Of a stretch of 64,000 bases of DNA, positions 1 to 10,748 are shown in pieces; position 1 is the stretch's first letter; every line of letters starts with the position of its first letter. The DNA lies in contig OX375873.1 in the NCBI GenBank assembly GCA_947359465.1, positions 45,294,437 to 45,358,436 on the forward strand, read 5' to 3'. A program made the position numbers and the translations under genes. Below the pieces are notes generated by a model, which was not told the DNA's origin, did no database searches, and was given only the letters and a program-made list of their open reading frames with translations. The stretch comes from Metellina segmentata (taxonomy: Eukaryota; Arthropoda; Arachnida; Araneae; Tetragnathidae).

Positions 1-86
1 TAAAAATAAAACATCGACCCCATATACATCGATGTTAAATACATCGATGTTTTGAAAACATCGACATCGATGTCGCATCCCTACTA
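1..86. repeat. CATCGATG-rich terminal fragment, hAT-like
   Basis: The window opens inside a repeat made of copies of ACATCGATGTT and ends with GTCGCATCCCTA. The same block, from TAAAAATAAAACATCGAC to TCGCATCCCTA, recurs at 15513-15616, and related units form a tandem array at 14541-15050. The terminal TAGGGATGCGACATCGA (read on the other strand) resembles hAT terminal inverted repeats. Assignment to hAT rests only on this terminus. Confidence 0.55.
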
Positions 87-663
87 CCTACCTTCAAGAC
101 AATTTTATGAATTCGATGGGCACACTTTGGATGATAATTATAAAAAGGAAAACAAAAACCGAGAGAGAATAAAGGTTCGAGGATTTCAAGCTAAAATATT
201 GTTACCGATTCTTCACCGAGAAATGCAAGGACGTCCAACAGTTTAGATATCTTGCGCCCACAATCTCCATGGAGGGATGCATTTTTTTTCCACTTAAGAA
301 CGAGATGATCAGAATGGTTGTCATAAATGGTAGGACTTCTTGAGCTGACTTATCATGTCGTAGCATTGAAAAGAAACATAGGCTTACAAAGCCATAAGGA
401 TGTGCTTTGGAGTTCAAAGTTATCAAAGAACTTGTTATAAATGGACTGAAGTGGCTCGACTTTTGTTATTAGATTCCTTGTCGTCTATGTCCAAGGGAGC
501 GCGAAATAGAAAAGAGAACAAGTCCAAAGACGCCCAAGCACCTTTAACCTTAACGCGCGCCAAACTTACAAACACGAGGAGGATTCGCTGGGTATATTAT
601 ACCCGAAAGGAAGTGTTGAGCTTTCTACGCGTCACAACATGCTTACATTTACCAATTCTATAA
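87..663. other. No recognised gene or repeat
   Basis: Short open frames occur but none resembles a known protein. Positions 649-663 are the left target-site duplication of the adjacent SINE. Confidence 0.5.
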
Positions 664-998
664 GCCGACCAACCGGTATAGTGGTTAAGGTGTTAGCCTC
701 TAGATCGGAAGGTTCCTGGTTCGAATCCGGGTTCGGGCATGGATGTTTGTAAACGTATGGTGTAGAGGCGGCTGGTGTACCTTAAATCTGTCGTGGCCGA
801 AAGTCCTCACGTTGGGTTGGCGTGGAAGTTTGGAGAGTGGGGTGCCAACTCAGGTGTCGCTTCGTCATCTGACCGTGGTTCAAAATTACGAGGTGTTGTC
901 CTCGTATCTTTCCCTTAAAGGGACTGATCCCGGACCGTCGTCAATAGCCCGTTGTGTTGCTCTAGTACGACGTTAACTAAAAAAATTACCAAATTATA
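664..998 (+). mobile_element. tRNA-derived SINE, full length (copy 1)
   Basis: This 335-bp element begins with a tRNA-like head (GCCGACCAACCGG) carrying an A box and a perfect B box (GGTTCGAATCC). The unrelated body ends GCTCTAGTACGACGTTAACT followed by a short AAATTACC-type tail. It is flanked by a perfect 15-bp duplication, TTACCAATTCTATAA, at 649-663 and 999-1013, which fixes both ends. Copies at 15173-15507 and 32233-32567 have the same length. The region around the anticodon (CCTCTAGATCGGAAGG) is reminiscent of an arginine tRNA, but that is weak. The SINE has no coding capacity and would depend on a partner LINE. Confidence 0.93.
677..728 (+). promoter_or_regulatory. Internal RNA polymerase III promoter of SINE
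   Basis: An A-box-like TATAGTGGTTAAGG (677-690) and a B box GGTTCGAATCC (718-728) stand in tRNA-like spacing within the SINE head. The same pair is present in the 15.2-kb copy and, on the minus strand, in the 32.5-kb copy. Confidence 0.8.
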
Positions 999-1089
999 TT
1001 ACCAATTCTATAAATTAAATGGGACATTAAACAATGAAATAGTATCAATATATGCAAACAGTAAAATAGTATTTACTTACATTCATTTT

Positions 1090-1540
1090 TACAAGTTTTG
1101 CAAATTGGGGACATATACTCAATGCAGATACTTTTGTTACATTTTGAGCAAGTGCTTCGTTTTTCTGTCCTTTTTGCTCGGGAAAATCTGCACATCTGTT
1201 GTATGTTAGTTTTATTCTCTTTTCTTCGGTTCTTCTATTTCCAAGGTACTTTTTTGCAATATATTCTTCAATGATAAGGGAAGCATTTTTTGCTGTCGCC
1301 TCTTATTTACGTGCTCTTCTAAAAGCTTTTTCCCCAAAGATTTTAGGAATGATCTCCTTGTACGAAATTCAGATGGGGGATCTTCAGTTGACAGCAAAGT
1401 TATTCTTGCATTGATTGTAGAAACATTTAACATAGCGAAAAAGACCATCGGCCATCTTTTCGCTATTCTAACATTAGAATAATCAGCTACCATTTCATCT
1501 ACATCTTCACTAAAAGAATAATCATCTGTAGATACTGTCT
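1090..1540 (-). pseudogene. piggyBac transposase remnant, C-terminal part
   Basis: On the minus strand a frame reads YSNVRIAKRWPMVFFAMLNV, then NARITLL, then FLKSLGKKLLEEH. This matches the end of the piggyBac transposase core (the usual RRWP, then a hydrophobic stretch with N-A, then LG..L). Farther along (about 1203-1096) another frame reads CSKCNKSIC and CKTC after basic residues. That is the Cys-rich C-terminal domain that binds piggyBac ends. The order is right but frame changes separate the parts, and the N-terminal and most catalytic-Asp regions are missing. It is a dead fragment. No TTAA-flanked ends were found around it. Confidence 0.75.
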
Positions 1541-1910
1541 CAAAAAAACATCAAAGCCGTTTCATTTCATCATTATAGCTCATGTACCACGCCATGGCGA
1601 CCTAAATCAAGGAATACGCATCGAAATATGCAGTCACTCGAGAAGGCGCGTGGGTATCTGATATCCGAAAATCTCGATTTTTAGAAACAGGAAATACCAA
1701 TATCGCTATTTGCCCTTTGAACTGAAAGTATGTGACCTTGAACTCAGCTGTACAGAGTTCCAACCATTTTTGAAAAAAGGAGGGAGACATATCGAAGTTC
1801 TAATGCGCTCTCGGGTATGAGATACCCGGCGGGCGTGCTCGTGGGTTAATATTATTCTGGTTAGAGACTCTCTAAAGTGAGGTACTTTATTGTACATGTA
1901 ATAATGAAAA
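1541..1910. other. No recognised feature
   Basis: The short frames here match nothing I know. Base composition is more balanced than the surroundings around 1590-1850. Confidence 0.4.
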
Positions 1911-2552
1911 CTAGGGGGCCTGCCCCCTGCTCGCTAACGCTCGCCAACCCCCGGAGGATTGCTTCGCAATTCTCATTGGTTCGATGCGCGAACCTATGCT
2001 CGCTTCGCTCGCATCAATGGAGACACGTGTCCTAGCAGAAGGGATTGATTACAAAATATATTCCAAAAAAATATTTTTCAAATCTAAATTTGTTGTATTA
2101 CATAAAAGATATATACAGTACCTCTGGAATCAGAATTTAAATGAAAACTTTGAGCAAATTTTTACTCGCAATGTAAGCGCTGCTTTGGAAATTGAATACC
2201 CAGCATGTTGTCTGTGTGTACATTTCCCCAGTACTCGAGCCACCCATACACTTTTTGACTGAGTTTGTTGTCGAAATTTGTAGTGCACGCGTCTTGTACT
2301 ATAATTGTTAGCCTTGAAAAGGACCGTTTTTTAAATAGCCCTGAAAAGATCCTCCGCTTTCTTAGATTTCTATTACAAACCGCAACAGCTCGTCTAAAAT
2401 TCATTTTTTTTCAATAAAATTTCATCCGATAACGCTATAGATTCAAATGACTCGCGAGGCTCCTAGTAAACAAACAATCGCACAATGTTGCCAAAACGCG
2501 GTAACAAATAACGTCTTTTTTGCGTGCCACGTAAGAGAAATATATATATAGA
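1911..2552 (-). mobile_element. Non-autonomous Helitron, family A (copy 1)
   Basis: Read on the minus strand the element starts TCTATATATATATTTCTCTT (from 2552) and ends with a GGGGG...CCCCC hairpin directly followed by CTAG (1914-1911). It lies between host A and T, as rolling-circle Helitrons do. The second copy at 63069-63707 is colinear over the full length and in the opposite orientation. The last ~140 bases are rich in short palindromes (for example GGATTGCGAAGCAATCC in the other copy). No Rep/helicase coding sequence is present, so replication would need proteins in trans. Confidence 0.85.
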
Positions 2553-2916
2553 TGGTGTGCATTCTAAAGGCACGCATAAATATGAAGAAATAATTCACCC
2601 ACGTTGGCTCCACTGCAATGGAACGTCGTTACATCCTAGAGTTTTGAACTGCACTCGAGGAGTCTAAAATCATACAAAATCAAAATCATTCAAATGTCAT
2701 ACAGAGACTCAAGCTCTTCAAAATTATAGCTGAAATATTTAATGTTATTTGATATTTAAAACCACTTTCGCTTAGAGTTTAACATATTGTGATTCCAACT
2801 TATTTTCTAATTGAATAGTTTAGTTCGTTTATATTAAAGTCCATCATATATATTTATCTACTAGTCTATTCTCTCTGGATATTCCACCTATCAATTTATT
2901 ATAAATGTCTATCTGC
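2553..2916. other. AT-rich spacer with TCTA-like repeats at its right end
   Basis: There is no gene. From about 2830 the sequence contains ATCTA/CTATT motifs that continue after the Tc1 insertion at 4317, so the transposon entered this low-complexity tract. Confidence 0.5.
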
Positions 2917-4316
2917 ACTGCTGGCCACCGTAAATGCAACACCCTGAAGGAAGCATCCAAATAATATGAAATTTACCACATGCATTAGCGGAGGTGAGAT
3001 ATGCAAATGATTAGAATTTCAAAGCAGACTCACGTCACGCGCGCCTGTGGCGCCACTTCAAAGCGCTATTTAAGGCTTGGAGATTTCGACGATTTCAAGT
3101 ACGGCAATTGTGGTTTTTTCAAAAAAAAAACGATCAATGATGCCTTGTAGAAAACAGCGATCATCTTTTGATCAAGTATACGAGTTCGACAGAGGAAGGA
3201 TAGTGGCCCACCGAGATTGTGGATTATCTTTCAGGTAAATCGGTAGTCGTGTTGGACGAAACCAAACAACGGTAATGCAGATGTGTGATCGTTGGATGCA
3301 GGAGGGTACGACAAACCGACGTGTTCGATCGCATCCACCTCAGTGCACCACTTCACATGATGACTGGCATATTGTGCATATGGCAGTGACGGGTCGCTCA
3401 GCCACATCACGAACCATAGCACAGCACATTCAGTCTGTAACCCATCATCCAGTGTCTGCCCGTACCATTCGACGCCGTTTACAGCAGAGTGGTCTGTCCG
3501 CAAGACGTACATTACTTCGTCTACCCTTGACGCAGAATCACTGACGTCTCCGCCGCCTATGGTGCGATGAAAGAAGGACGTGGACGGCAGAATGGAATGA
3601 AATTGTCTTTACTGACGAGTCACGCTTCTTTCTGCAACTCCACGATGGCCGGATTCGAGTCTGGAGACACCGTGGAGAGAGGATGCTGAACAGCTGCGTT
3701 TTGCACCTCCACACTGGTCCTGCACCGGGTATTATGGTATGGGGTGGTATTGTATATCACTCTCGCACTCCTCTAGTACGCATTGCCGGTACTTTAAACA
3801 GTCAGCGCTATATCTCCGAGGTGTTGGAGCCAGTTGCCCTTCCTTACCTTCAGGGCTCGCCCACAGCCATATTTCAACAGGATAATGCGCGACCACACGT
3901 GGCACGCATTGTCCAAGTGTTATTCGTCAATCACCAGATTGAATTGCTTCCCTGGCCAACTCGCTCTCCGAATCTTTCGCCGATAGAAAAAATGTGGTCC
4001 ATGGTTGCTCAACGATTGACCCAGATTACATCCCCAGCTGCCACACCAGATCAACTTTGGCAACGTGTGAAAGCTGCTTGGTCTGCTGTACCCCAAGAAC
4101 ACATCCAAAGTCTCTTTGAATCAATGCCGAGGCGTGTGGCAGAGGTGATCTCCAACAATGGCGGCTACTCTGGCTACTGATTTTGGCAGGAACCACACTT
4201 CACAGAAGTCTATAAATTTAATCATTTGATACTTGGTCAACATGTTTTCTACAAAATAAATGTTATTGTGATATCTCTTGTCTTTCTTGGTGTTGCAATT
4301 TGGGTGGCCAGCAATG
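2917..4316 (+). mobile_element. Tc1-like transposon with TIRs
   Basis: The left end CACTGCTGGCCACC and the right end GGTGGCCAGCAATG are inverted repeats about 28 bp long, continuing into TGCAACACC. The right end is followed by TA. The left flank has TG where TA is expected, a single-base change. The body contains one transposase reading frame (3140-4180). The element interrupts a TCTA-rich tract. Confidence 0.9.
3140..4180 (+). pseudogene. Tc1-like (DD34E) transposase, two nonsense codons
   Basis: A single frame of 346 sense-or-stop codons runs from ATG 3140 to TGA 4178-4180 without any frameshift, close to a normal Tc1 transposase length. It has an N-terminal helix-turn-helix region ending at SFR, then IGSRVGRNQTTV, a second HTH (SARTIRRRL), FTDESRF with the first catalytic Asp, GIMVWGGI, QQDNARPH with the second Asp, and SPNLSPIE with the catalytic Glu 34 residues later. 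It ends SMPRRVAEVISNNGGYSGY. Two in-frame stops interrupt it: TAA at 3236-3238 where E is expected, and TGA at 3542-3544 where R (CGA) is expected. The SPNLSP motif usually reads SPDLSP. It cuts and pastes its own TIR-flanked DNA at TA sites; this copy cannot make full-length protein. Confidence 0.92.
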
Positions 4317-4640
4317 TATTATATTTCATCTATCAATTTTTATTAATATTTATCTATTATATTATATCTATTCTATCTGTGTATACTTTGTCATCTATTA
4401 ATTTTTCATTAATATCTATCTATTCTCCCTATTCCATTTTATCTATTCTAGCTCTGTATTCTATTTCATCTATTAATTTCTTATTAATATTTATTCTTAT
4501 TCTATTCTTAATCTATTATTAATATATTCTTAATCTATTCTTAATCTATTCTTATTTATTCTATTTAATAAATCTATTCTTTTCTATCTACTTATGTGTC
4601 AACACCTCTATCTATATCACTCTATCTATCATACCAATTG
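4317..4640. repeat. TCTA-rich minisatellite
   Basis: ATCTATT/TTAAT motifs recur in longer units. Two similar blocks of roughly 80 bp containing TCATCTATTAATTT start near 4390 and 4467. The tract resumes the low-complexity sequence seen left of the Tc1 insertion. Confidence 0.6.
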
Positions 4641-6433
4641 TTTCCGATTCAGTAATCTATTCAAATATTTAAATTTGTCATTTTAAATCTTTTTAACGCT
4701 GTTATAGCTTTATAATGTCTGCAGTCTAACTCCCTTTAAATATCAAACGAAGCAATTTTATTGTGATACAATGATTTTTAATCTATGTATAAATATTTAT
4801 CCTGAACATTAGCATAGAACGGAAGATAAAATGTAGTTAAATAAATAACACAGTCTTTTTTAAAACAAAGTAAGCGAATAATCAAATCCGCATGGCTAAC
4901 AAAATAAAGTCAGTCTCATCCACTCCCTTTAACTACACTAGAAGTCTCGTTCCGTTACCAAGTTGAGGTGAAACTCAACACACCCCACTCTGCGGTGCCG
5001 TCACTTCTAATTAGGCAGGTAGTCTATAATTATACCGAGAGCAAGCTCTAATCAGAAAATCCTTGGGCTTTTCCGATCTGAGATTAGAGGAATGCCGTGG
5101 AAATAATCAACGAGTCTAATTGAAATGCGACACGGTGCTTCAAAGGAAGCCATGATGGTCAAACAAACATAGGTTTGCTGCCTACTGCATTGCCCACTTA
5201 ATTGTAATCAATGTACAGAAACGAGAATTGCCTGAAGGCCTTCACTTGCAATGCTGTTCCTGGTTTTGCAGTTCCGATAAGTTTTTTTTATCATTTCTAT
5301 GATTTCAGAGTGTATTCTTGAAACAATGAAAGTGGTCGTGAATAATAAAACCGATCTTTAACATCAATGTACCTTCATTGATTTTATCAAGATCTTTTCA
5401 AAGTATCTTCAGTCTCCCAAGAAGGAAATTATTTCTTCTCTGCCAAACCTTTCGCCAAGATGTTTGGTGTACATATGTGAAATTCTCTCGTTTGAAACAA
5501 CATTCTCAACTTTACTATAAAAATTTCAAATGTGAAATAGTCACTTTATAACTTATTAGCAGAATTAAAAGGCTTTGTTCACATTTAATTGTTTAAGAAT
5601 TGATAAAATGTTATTCGAAAATATCTTTTCTCTATCACAGAAAATGCATTTATTGAAAAACAAGTCAATGAACTTTGACATTTTCTTCTGCAATTTACTT
5701 GAAAGCAATTTGTAGGCCTGCTCTATCTATCCATGTAATCTATTAAATATATATCGCACTATATTGTACACCACTACCAAAGGTGATACGAAGGTAACTA
5801 CAAAAGTATACTTCGAGTTTTGGAGTAATTATGAATGCCCTTTATTTTCATTCCTTGCAAAAATGATAAACTTACTGCCTATTATTGATCTAAGGTTTCC
5901 TATCAGTATTTTTTGACTTGTAACACTCTTGCACTAGAAATGCGATGTTTCCGAATTCCACCATTATTATGAAAGTATGGTAAATCATACGGATTTAACA
6001 TTCATAATCAATTTTTATTCAATAAAATATGTTTTTTTTCTACTCCGCATGTTAAATAACAACTTGTTTTAAGACTAAATATACTCAGTACTTACGAAAC
6101 AAAGTTAATCGATTACAATTTTTCAACAAATGGAAGGTCAATTTTATTTTTCCAAAATTAGTGTGTGGGGGTAGTGGCTTTCAACGAGAATGTTTCATTT
6201 AACAGTTGCCTGATAATAGTAAACGGCCTCTAGCAGAGACGAATTGAAATTTATCGCACAATCATTCTAAGAAATAAAACATGCAATTTAGAATTTTTTG
6301 AATGCCGTATTACATCAAAATAACCAATATCAGCTTTATTTTAAAATACATTAAAAATTTATGTAACCCTGATGTTTCATCATTGAATTTCACAAAATCT
6401 ATACATAATTTACTATATACTCATTATACTATA
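4641..6433. other. AT-rich non-coding DNA with a less AT-rich island
   Basis: No gene is recognised. Positions about 4900-5290 are visibly richer in G and C than the flanks, lack a long frame and contain several TAATTG/TAATTA-type sites. I cannot tell whether this is a conserved non-coding element or an old repeat. Confidence 0.4.
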
Positions 6434-7002
6434 CACTACCCTGCAATAATATACCGGACGCCAGCGAATTTGCATAAAATCTGACTACTTCTTTTGAGTG
6501 TTTTTTGTGGTATGGCCTGAGACCTTTACACGTTGTTCCTGGTAAATTGAACGCCGACGCTTACATGAACATTTTGGACAGTTTAGGTTCTTCCTACGAT
6601 CTGGGAATTTTATGGAATGGACGAATGTTACTACCAGGACGACAACGCTCCATGTCATGTTGCAGACTCTCTCAAGCAGTGGAATCAAGATATAGATGTA
6701 AATTGCCTTCCCTGGCCTGCTAATAGTCCCAATCTACACCCCATAGAACATTTATAGGACAAGTTAGATCTACGCTTACGAACCAGGGAACCACGTCCGA
6801 AATCTACAGCTGAGCTGGCGACATTCTTGCAGCAGGAATGGAACCAAATACCCATAGCTGTGTATCAAAACCTTGTTGAAAGTATGCCCAGAAGGGTTGC
6901 TAGTGTAATTGCAGCACGTGGTGGCTCATCCCCTATTAAAGAATGTATTCTTACTCTTAAACCATCACATCTTGAGGTCCGGTCCATTATTGTACGGTTG
7001 TG
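6434..7002 (+). mobile_element. Internally deleted Tc1-like element (copy 1)
   Basis: The ends CACTACCCTGCAATAATATA and (inverted) CACAACCGTACAATAATGGA form TIRs, flanked by TA at 6432-6433 and 7003-7004. It is only 569 bp long and keeps the transposase C-terminal half. The second copy around 46572-48629 carries the same TIRs and the same internal deletion. Confidence 0.88.
6505..6955 (+). pseudogene. Tc1-like transposase, C-terminal half only
   Basis: Recognisable segments in order are GLRPLHVVPGKLNADAYMN, a frame change, YYQDDNAPCHV, SPNLHPIEHL, and SMPRRVASVIAARGG. The second Asp and the Glu are 34 residues apart (DD34E). The N-terminal DNA-binding domains and the first catalytic Asp are absent, because the TIR passes almost directly into the GLRPLHVVPG region. 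A TAG stop follows PIEHL where W is expected. It is inactive. Confidence 0.88.
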
Positions 7003-10000
7003 TATATGCCATCAGGAAGCCGGATGGTGACTTAAAATATGCCCTTAAAATCACATTATCAACCAAATATGACATTACATAGCGAAGTAAAGTTATCACG
7101 TGTTGTCTCATTCGTATTGGATTAAAATGTATCACAGAATGAAAAACTATGGAATAAAGTAGGCCAAACGTTTTCTTAGATGGCTTAGGGATTTTAAAAT
7201 AATTACATATGTTAAAAATATCACTAAATTTTACATTTTAAGATATCACTACATTGAAAGTTCAAATAATATCGCGAAGAACAGTTTAAATGGAAGAACA
7301 TTTCCAGTTCTGAAATTAGATATTTAGATTAGATTTTCTATTTACACAATATTATTCAAAAAGATCAAGTCAATCTATCACAATTGTTATTGAAATATAG
7401 TTTCTTCACAGAAAACTTCTTTTCGTTAATTAATATGTAGTCTTCTTCGGAAATATTTTGCTTATTAATAACATGAATTGCATATCTTTCATTTTATTTA
7501 GTTTGTCTTACTTCTTTTGCAAGTAATTGTATATTTAACGAAACAAAATCAGGAATATTAGTAGCAATTCTGAGAAACTGTCGTTAGGGGAGGGGGCTGC
7601 AATGAAATATGGAAAACAAATGTAGAGTTTAGATAGTTCGTTTTGTCGACATATAATGCAAACGATAATTAAAAGAGCATTTCACAATGTTTATTCTTTC
7701 GCAATAAAGTAACGAGTTCGACACCATTTTCATTTTTAATTAAATCAGTATTTTCATTATAAAGAACATTTGGAAGTATAGTTTATCATTCTATTATTAT
7801 TATCTACATTTCCCAAAACCAATAATGAATAAATAGTCACATTAGACACGTAATAGATAAATACAATAATCTCAAAAATTCACCATGCAAATGCCATTCA
7901 GTATCATAAAAACTGGATTTATGCGATTTAACTTTACGAACAATCAATGCAGAGGGAAAATAATTCTTTTTGGTTAAACATATTAGCATATGCTGAAGGA
8001 TTTGGAATTAATACATTTACCAAATTAACATTTTAAGTAAATAAGGCATTCGATATATAATTGTTAGAAATCAGACTGTCTGTAGAAATTACGTCTCGTT
8101 AGAGAGAGGTAGCTTAGATTGATTTTTATATGGTTATTTGCAGAAATATATATAAAACAAAATAGAAGACATTCACGTACGAATTCACTCCAATTAAATT
8201 TACTCGCAATTTGGTTTTTGAAGAAATACTTAACGCAATTTTTCATTCCAATTAATTAAATCGATAATATGTTCCTTTCAAATATTCAAAAGAGAAGTTA
8301 AACCCCAGCTAATTAAACCTGAAAGAAAACTAATCGGGAAGATTCAATTTCAATACGTACACGAAATGAAAATTAACATGCATTACATCTTTGATTATCT
8401 TATTGGTCTACACAGAGTGCAACGTCATGCATTTGAATAAGATACATAGACATAAATAAAAATAAATTTTTATTTGCATGAAATCTGATTCGTTGTTTTC
8501 TGTGGGAAATGTTTGTGAAATATATCTTGATTAACAATGCAAACCTTATTTTGCGTTTGGTTTCTTGTGAACTTTTTCAGATAATTATTCTATTAATGTA
8601 TAAAACTCAAAAGAAATGTCTAATTTGATGTACCTAACTTTTTATTGATATTTCAAGTAAACATATAAAATACGACCATTTCCTAATAAATTGTAGTAAG
8701 TAAATTACATATCTAATTTGTTTATTAAACAAAAGGATACCAAACAAGAATACCACATTTGCAAACCAAAAAACTTCTGAATCATATAGGAAGATATAAA
8801 TAGAAAAATTGAAAAACATGAAAATGCTCTTAATTTTTATCGTCGTGTATTAATTTATGCAAAGGAAAATTTTCTGCCTCCATAATTTCATTTTTAATTT
8901 GAGAATAATAAACGCATCTGGTTATTGTTCGAAAAATATACTCATAAATCCGTGTAGGTTTAATAAAACTTAAACAACTAATTTTACAGGATACTATTTA
9001 TACTTTAGCCTCCCGCTCGTTTTAAAAATGAGACACAAATTTGTTTGCAAATCTGAGATTAATTATCCGTAACTAATTATTTGTATAATATTTTTTTAGA
9101 ATGATTTTATGGAATTAATCTTAAACGACTAAATGAACAGATTTAAATGGCTTGACAAATATATTTAATAAAATCTATATTTACATGATACTGCGAAATA
9201 TTTTCTTTTGTGAAAAATATTTTAAGAACTGCAAATAGCAAAATCATAGTAAAAGAAAAGTTTTTTTTATCCTCAGTTCAAAATTCAATTGAGTAGGTAC
9301 ACTAAGGAATGTTTAACATATTTCCACGTGAAATAATATAAAATGAGATATAAAAATTTAAAGTTTTGCTTTCAGAATAAAATGTATGAAAACTATTAAA
9401 TAAACACATCGAAACATCGAAAACATTACATAAAATAAATATCGTAAGACAGTTTTGGAATGTTCTATGTTGCCATTCCCATAAATCCAAGTTTAAATAA
9501 TAAATTTGCAAGTAGGAAAACATTGTTTCGAACGCAATGTCTTCTCAATGCATGCTGTTTTTAAACATAGAACGTTGTTTTTCAAAATTACTATTAAGTT
9601 GCAGCAGTGCGGTATTTTGTAGCATGTAGCAATATATCTCGCAAATCATGTAGCGAAAATGGAATATGTGTCTGTGTGTGTTGCACATTTCGAAAACAAC
9701 TTTCCAATACCCATCGGAACGTAATATTTACATCCATACAAATGTGTACAGAGATGGTACTAGTAACAACGAATCTCCCCGTGGTAAAAATTTCCGTGGA
9801 ACACAAAAATACTACTCCAAAAAGAATAACAAATAGCTGCGGAAGAAAATTCTATTCACCTGCCAGGGGAAAAGGGCGAAGTTCTTTGAAGCCAAACACA
9901 TTTCTAAAACTTCAGACCAGAAAATAAGCTATACACTTTCATATTGAATCAGCATCAAGATCATTCTCGCTCACGCCTCCAACTTTCTCGGCGTGTCAGA

Positions 10001-10748
10001 GCATTGGGGGACATTTCAGACAGTATGATAAGACAATCTTGTTACTTGGCGGTGGCTTTGATTCAATTCCTTGGAGGGACGATCGACTGCGAGTTACAGG
10101 AGCAGCTGACGGTAACGAACTTATCTCATGCCTCCAGAACTTGTAGACGTGCACCTACAGATGAAATTACCCAACAAAAAATATGATTAATACACAAAAA
10201 TAACGATAACGCTGGTATGGCGAAATATACTACATGATTTTTTGTTGTATGGGTTAGAGACGTTAAGGGTTCCTTATTCTCAGTATATTTGTAACCTTGA
10301 TTCAAAAACAGAATTTTAACTAAATACATTTTTTAGGATTTTCTGTGGTATGATGTTGTTCTTTGACGCTACTTTTATTAATCATCGCGTTGTTTCACAA
10401 CTTGTTGGCTTATAAGTGTGAAACACGCTAAATTAAAATTTTCTATTGTCTTCGGCTTATAAAAGAAACTCTTTATCCCTCCTCAAAACTGGTCAGATCT
10501 TGACAGATGAGCATCTCGTCATTAGATAACCTGACGAGTTCTTGAAATCAAAATCACATAATTTCCAAATAAATAAATAGGTATTTACTTTTTATTTTTG
10601 AATGTTTGATTTGATTTTTTTTTTAAATTGTTTTATTTGCATTGGATTTATTTCAAATAAAAATAAAGTTATGTTCACATGCAAATTATGCAGTTGTGTC
10701 ATTTTTTCATTGCACTTTTTGCTTAAGTGAAGTCGTACTTATAACAGA
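7003..10748. other. AT-rich DNA without recognised genes
   Basis: About 3.7 kb contains only short frames and no repeat that I could match elsewhere in the window. A frame of 80 codons at 9944-10186 has less AT-biased sequence but no recognisable motif. Confidence 0.45.

Noticed and set aside
664..740. tRNA-like sequence as a functional tRNA gene
   Set aside because: It is the head of a repeated SINE with target-site duplications, and its acceptor stem does not pair properly.
1984..2262. Similar frames in both Helitron A copies (also 63326-63601)
   Set aside because: Protein resemblance is explained by DNA identity of the copies; there is no known domain, and opposite-strand frames are equally open.
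9944..10186. 80-codon frame as a host exon
   Set aside because: A possible splice donor follows, but there is no recognisable protein and no second line of evidence.
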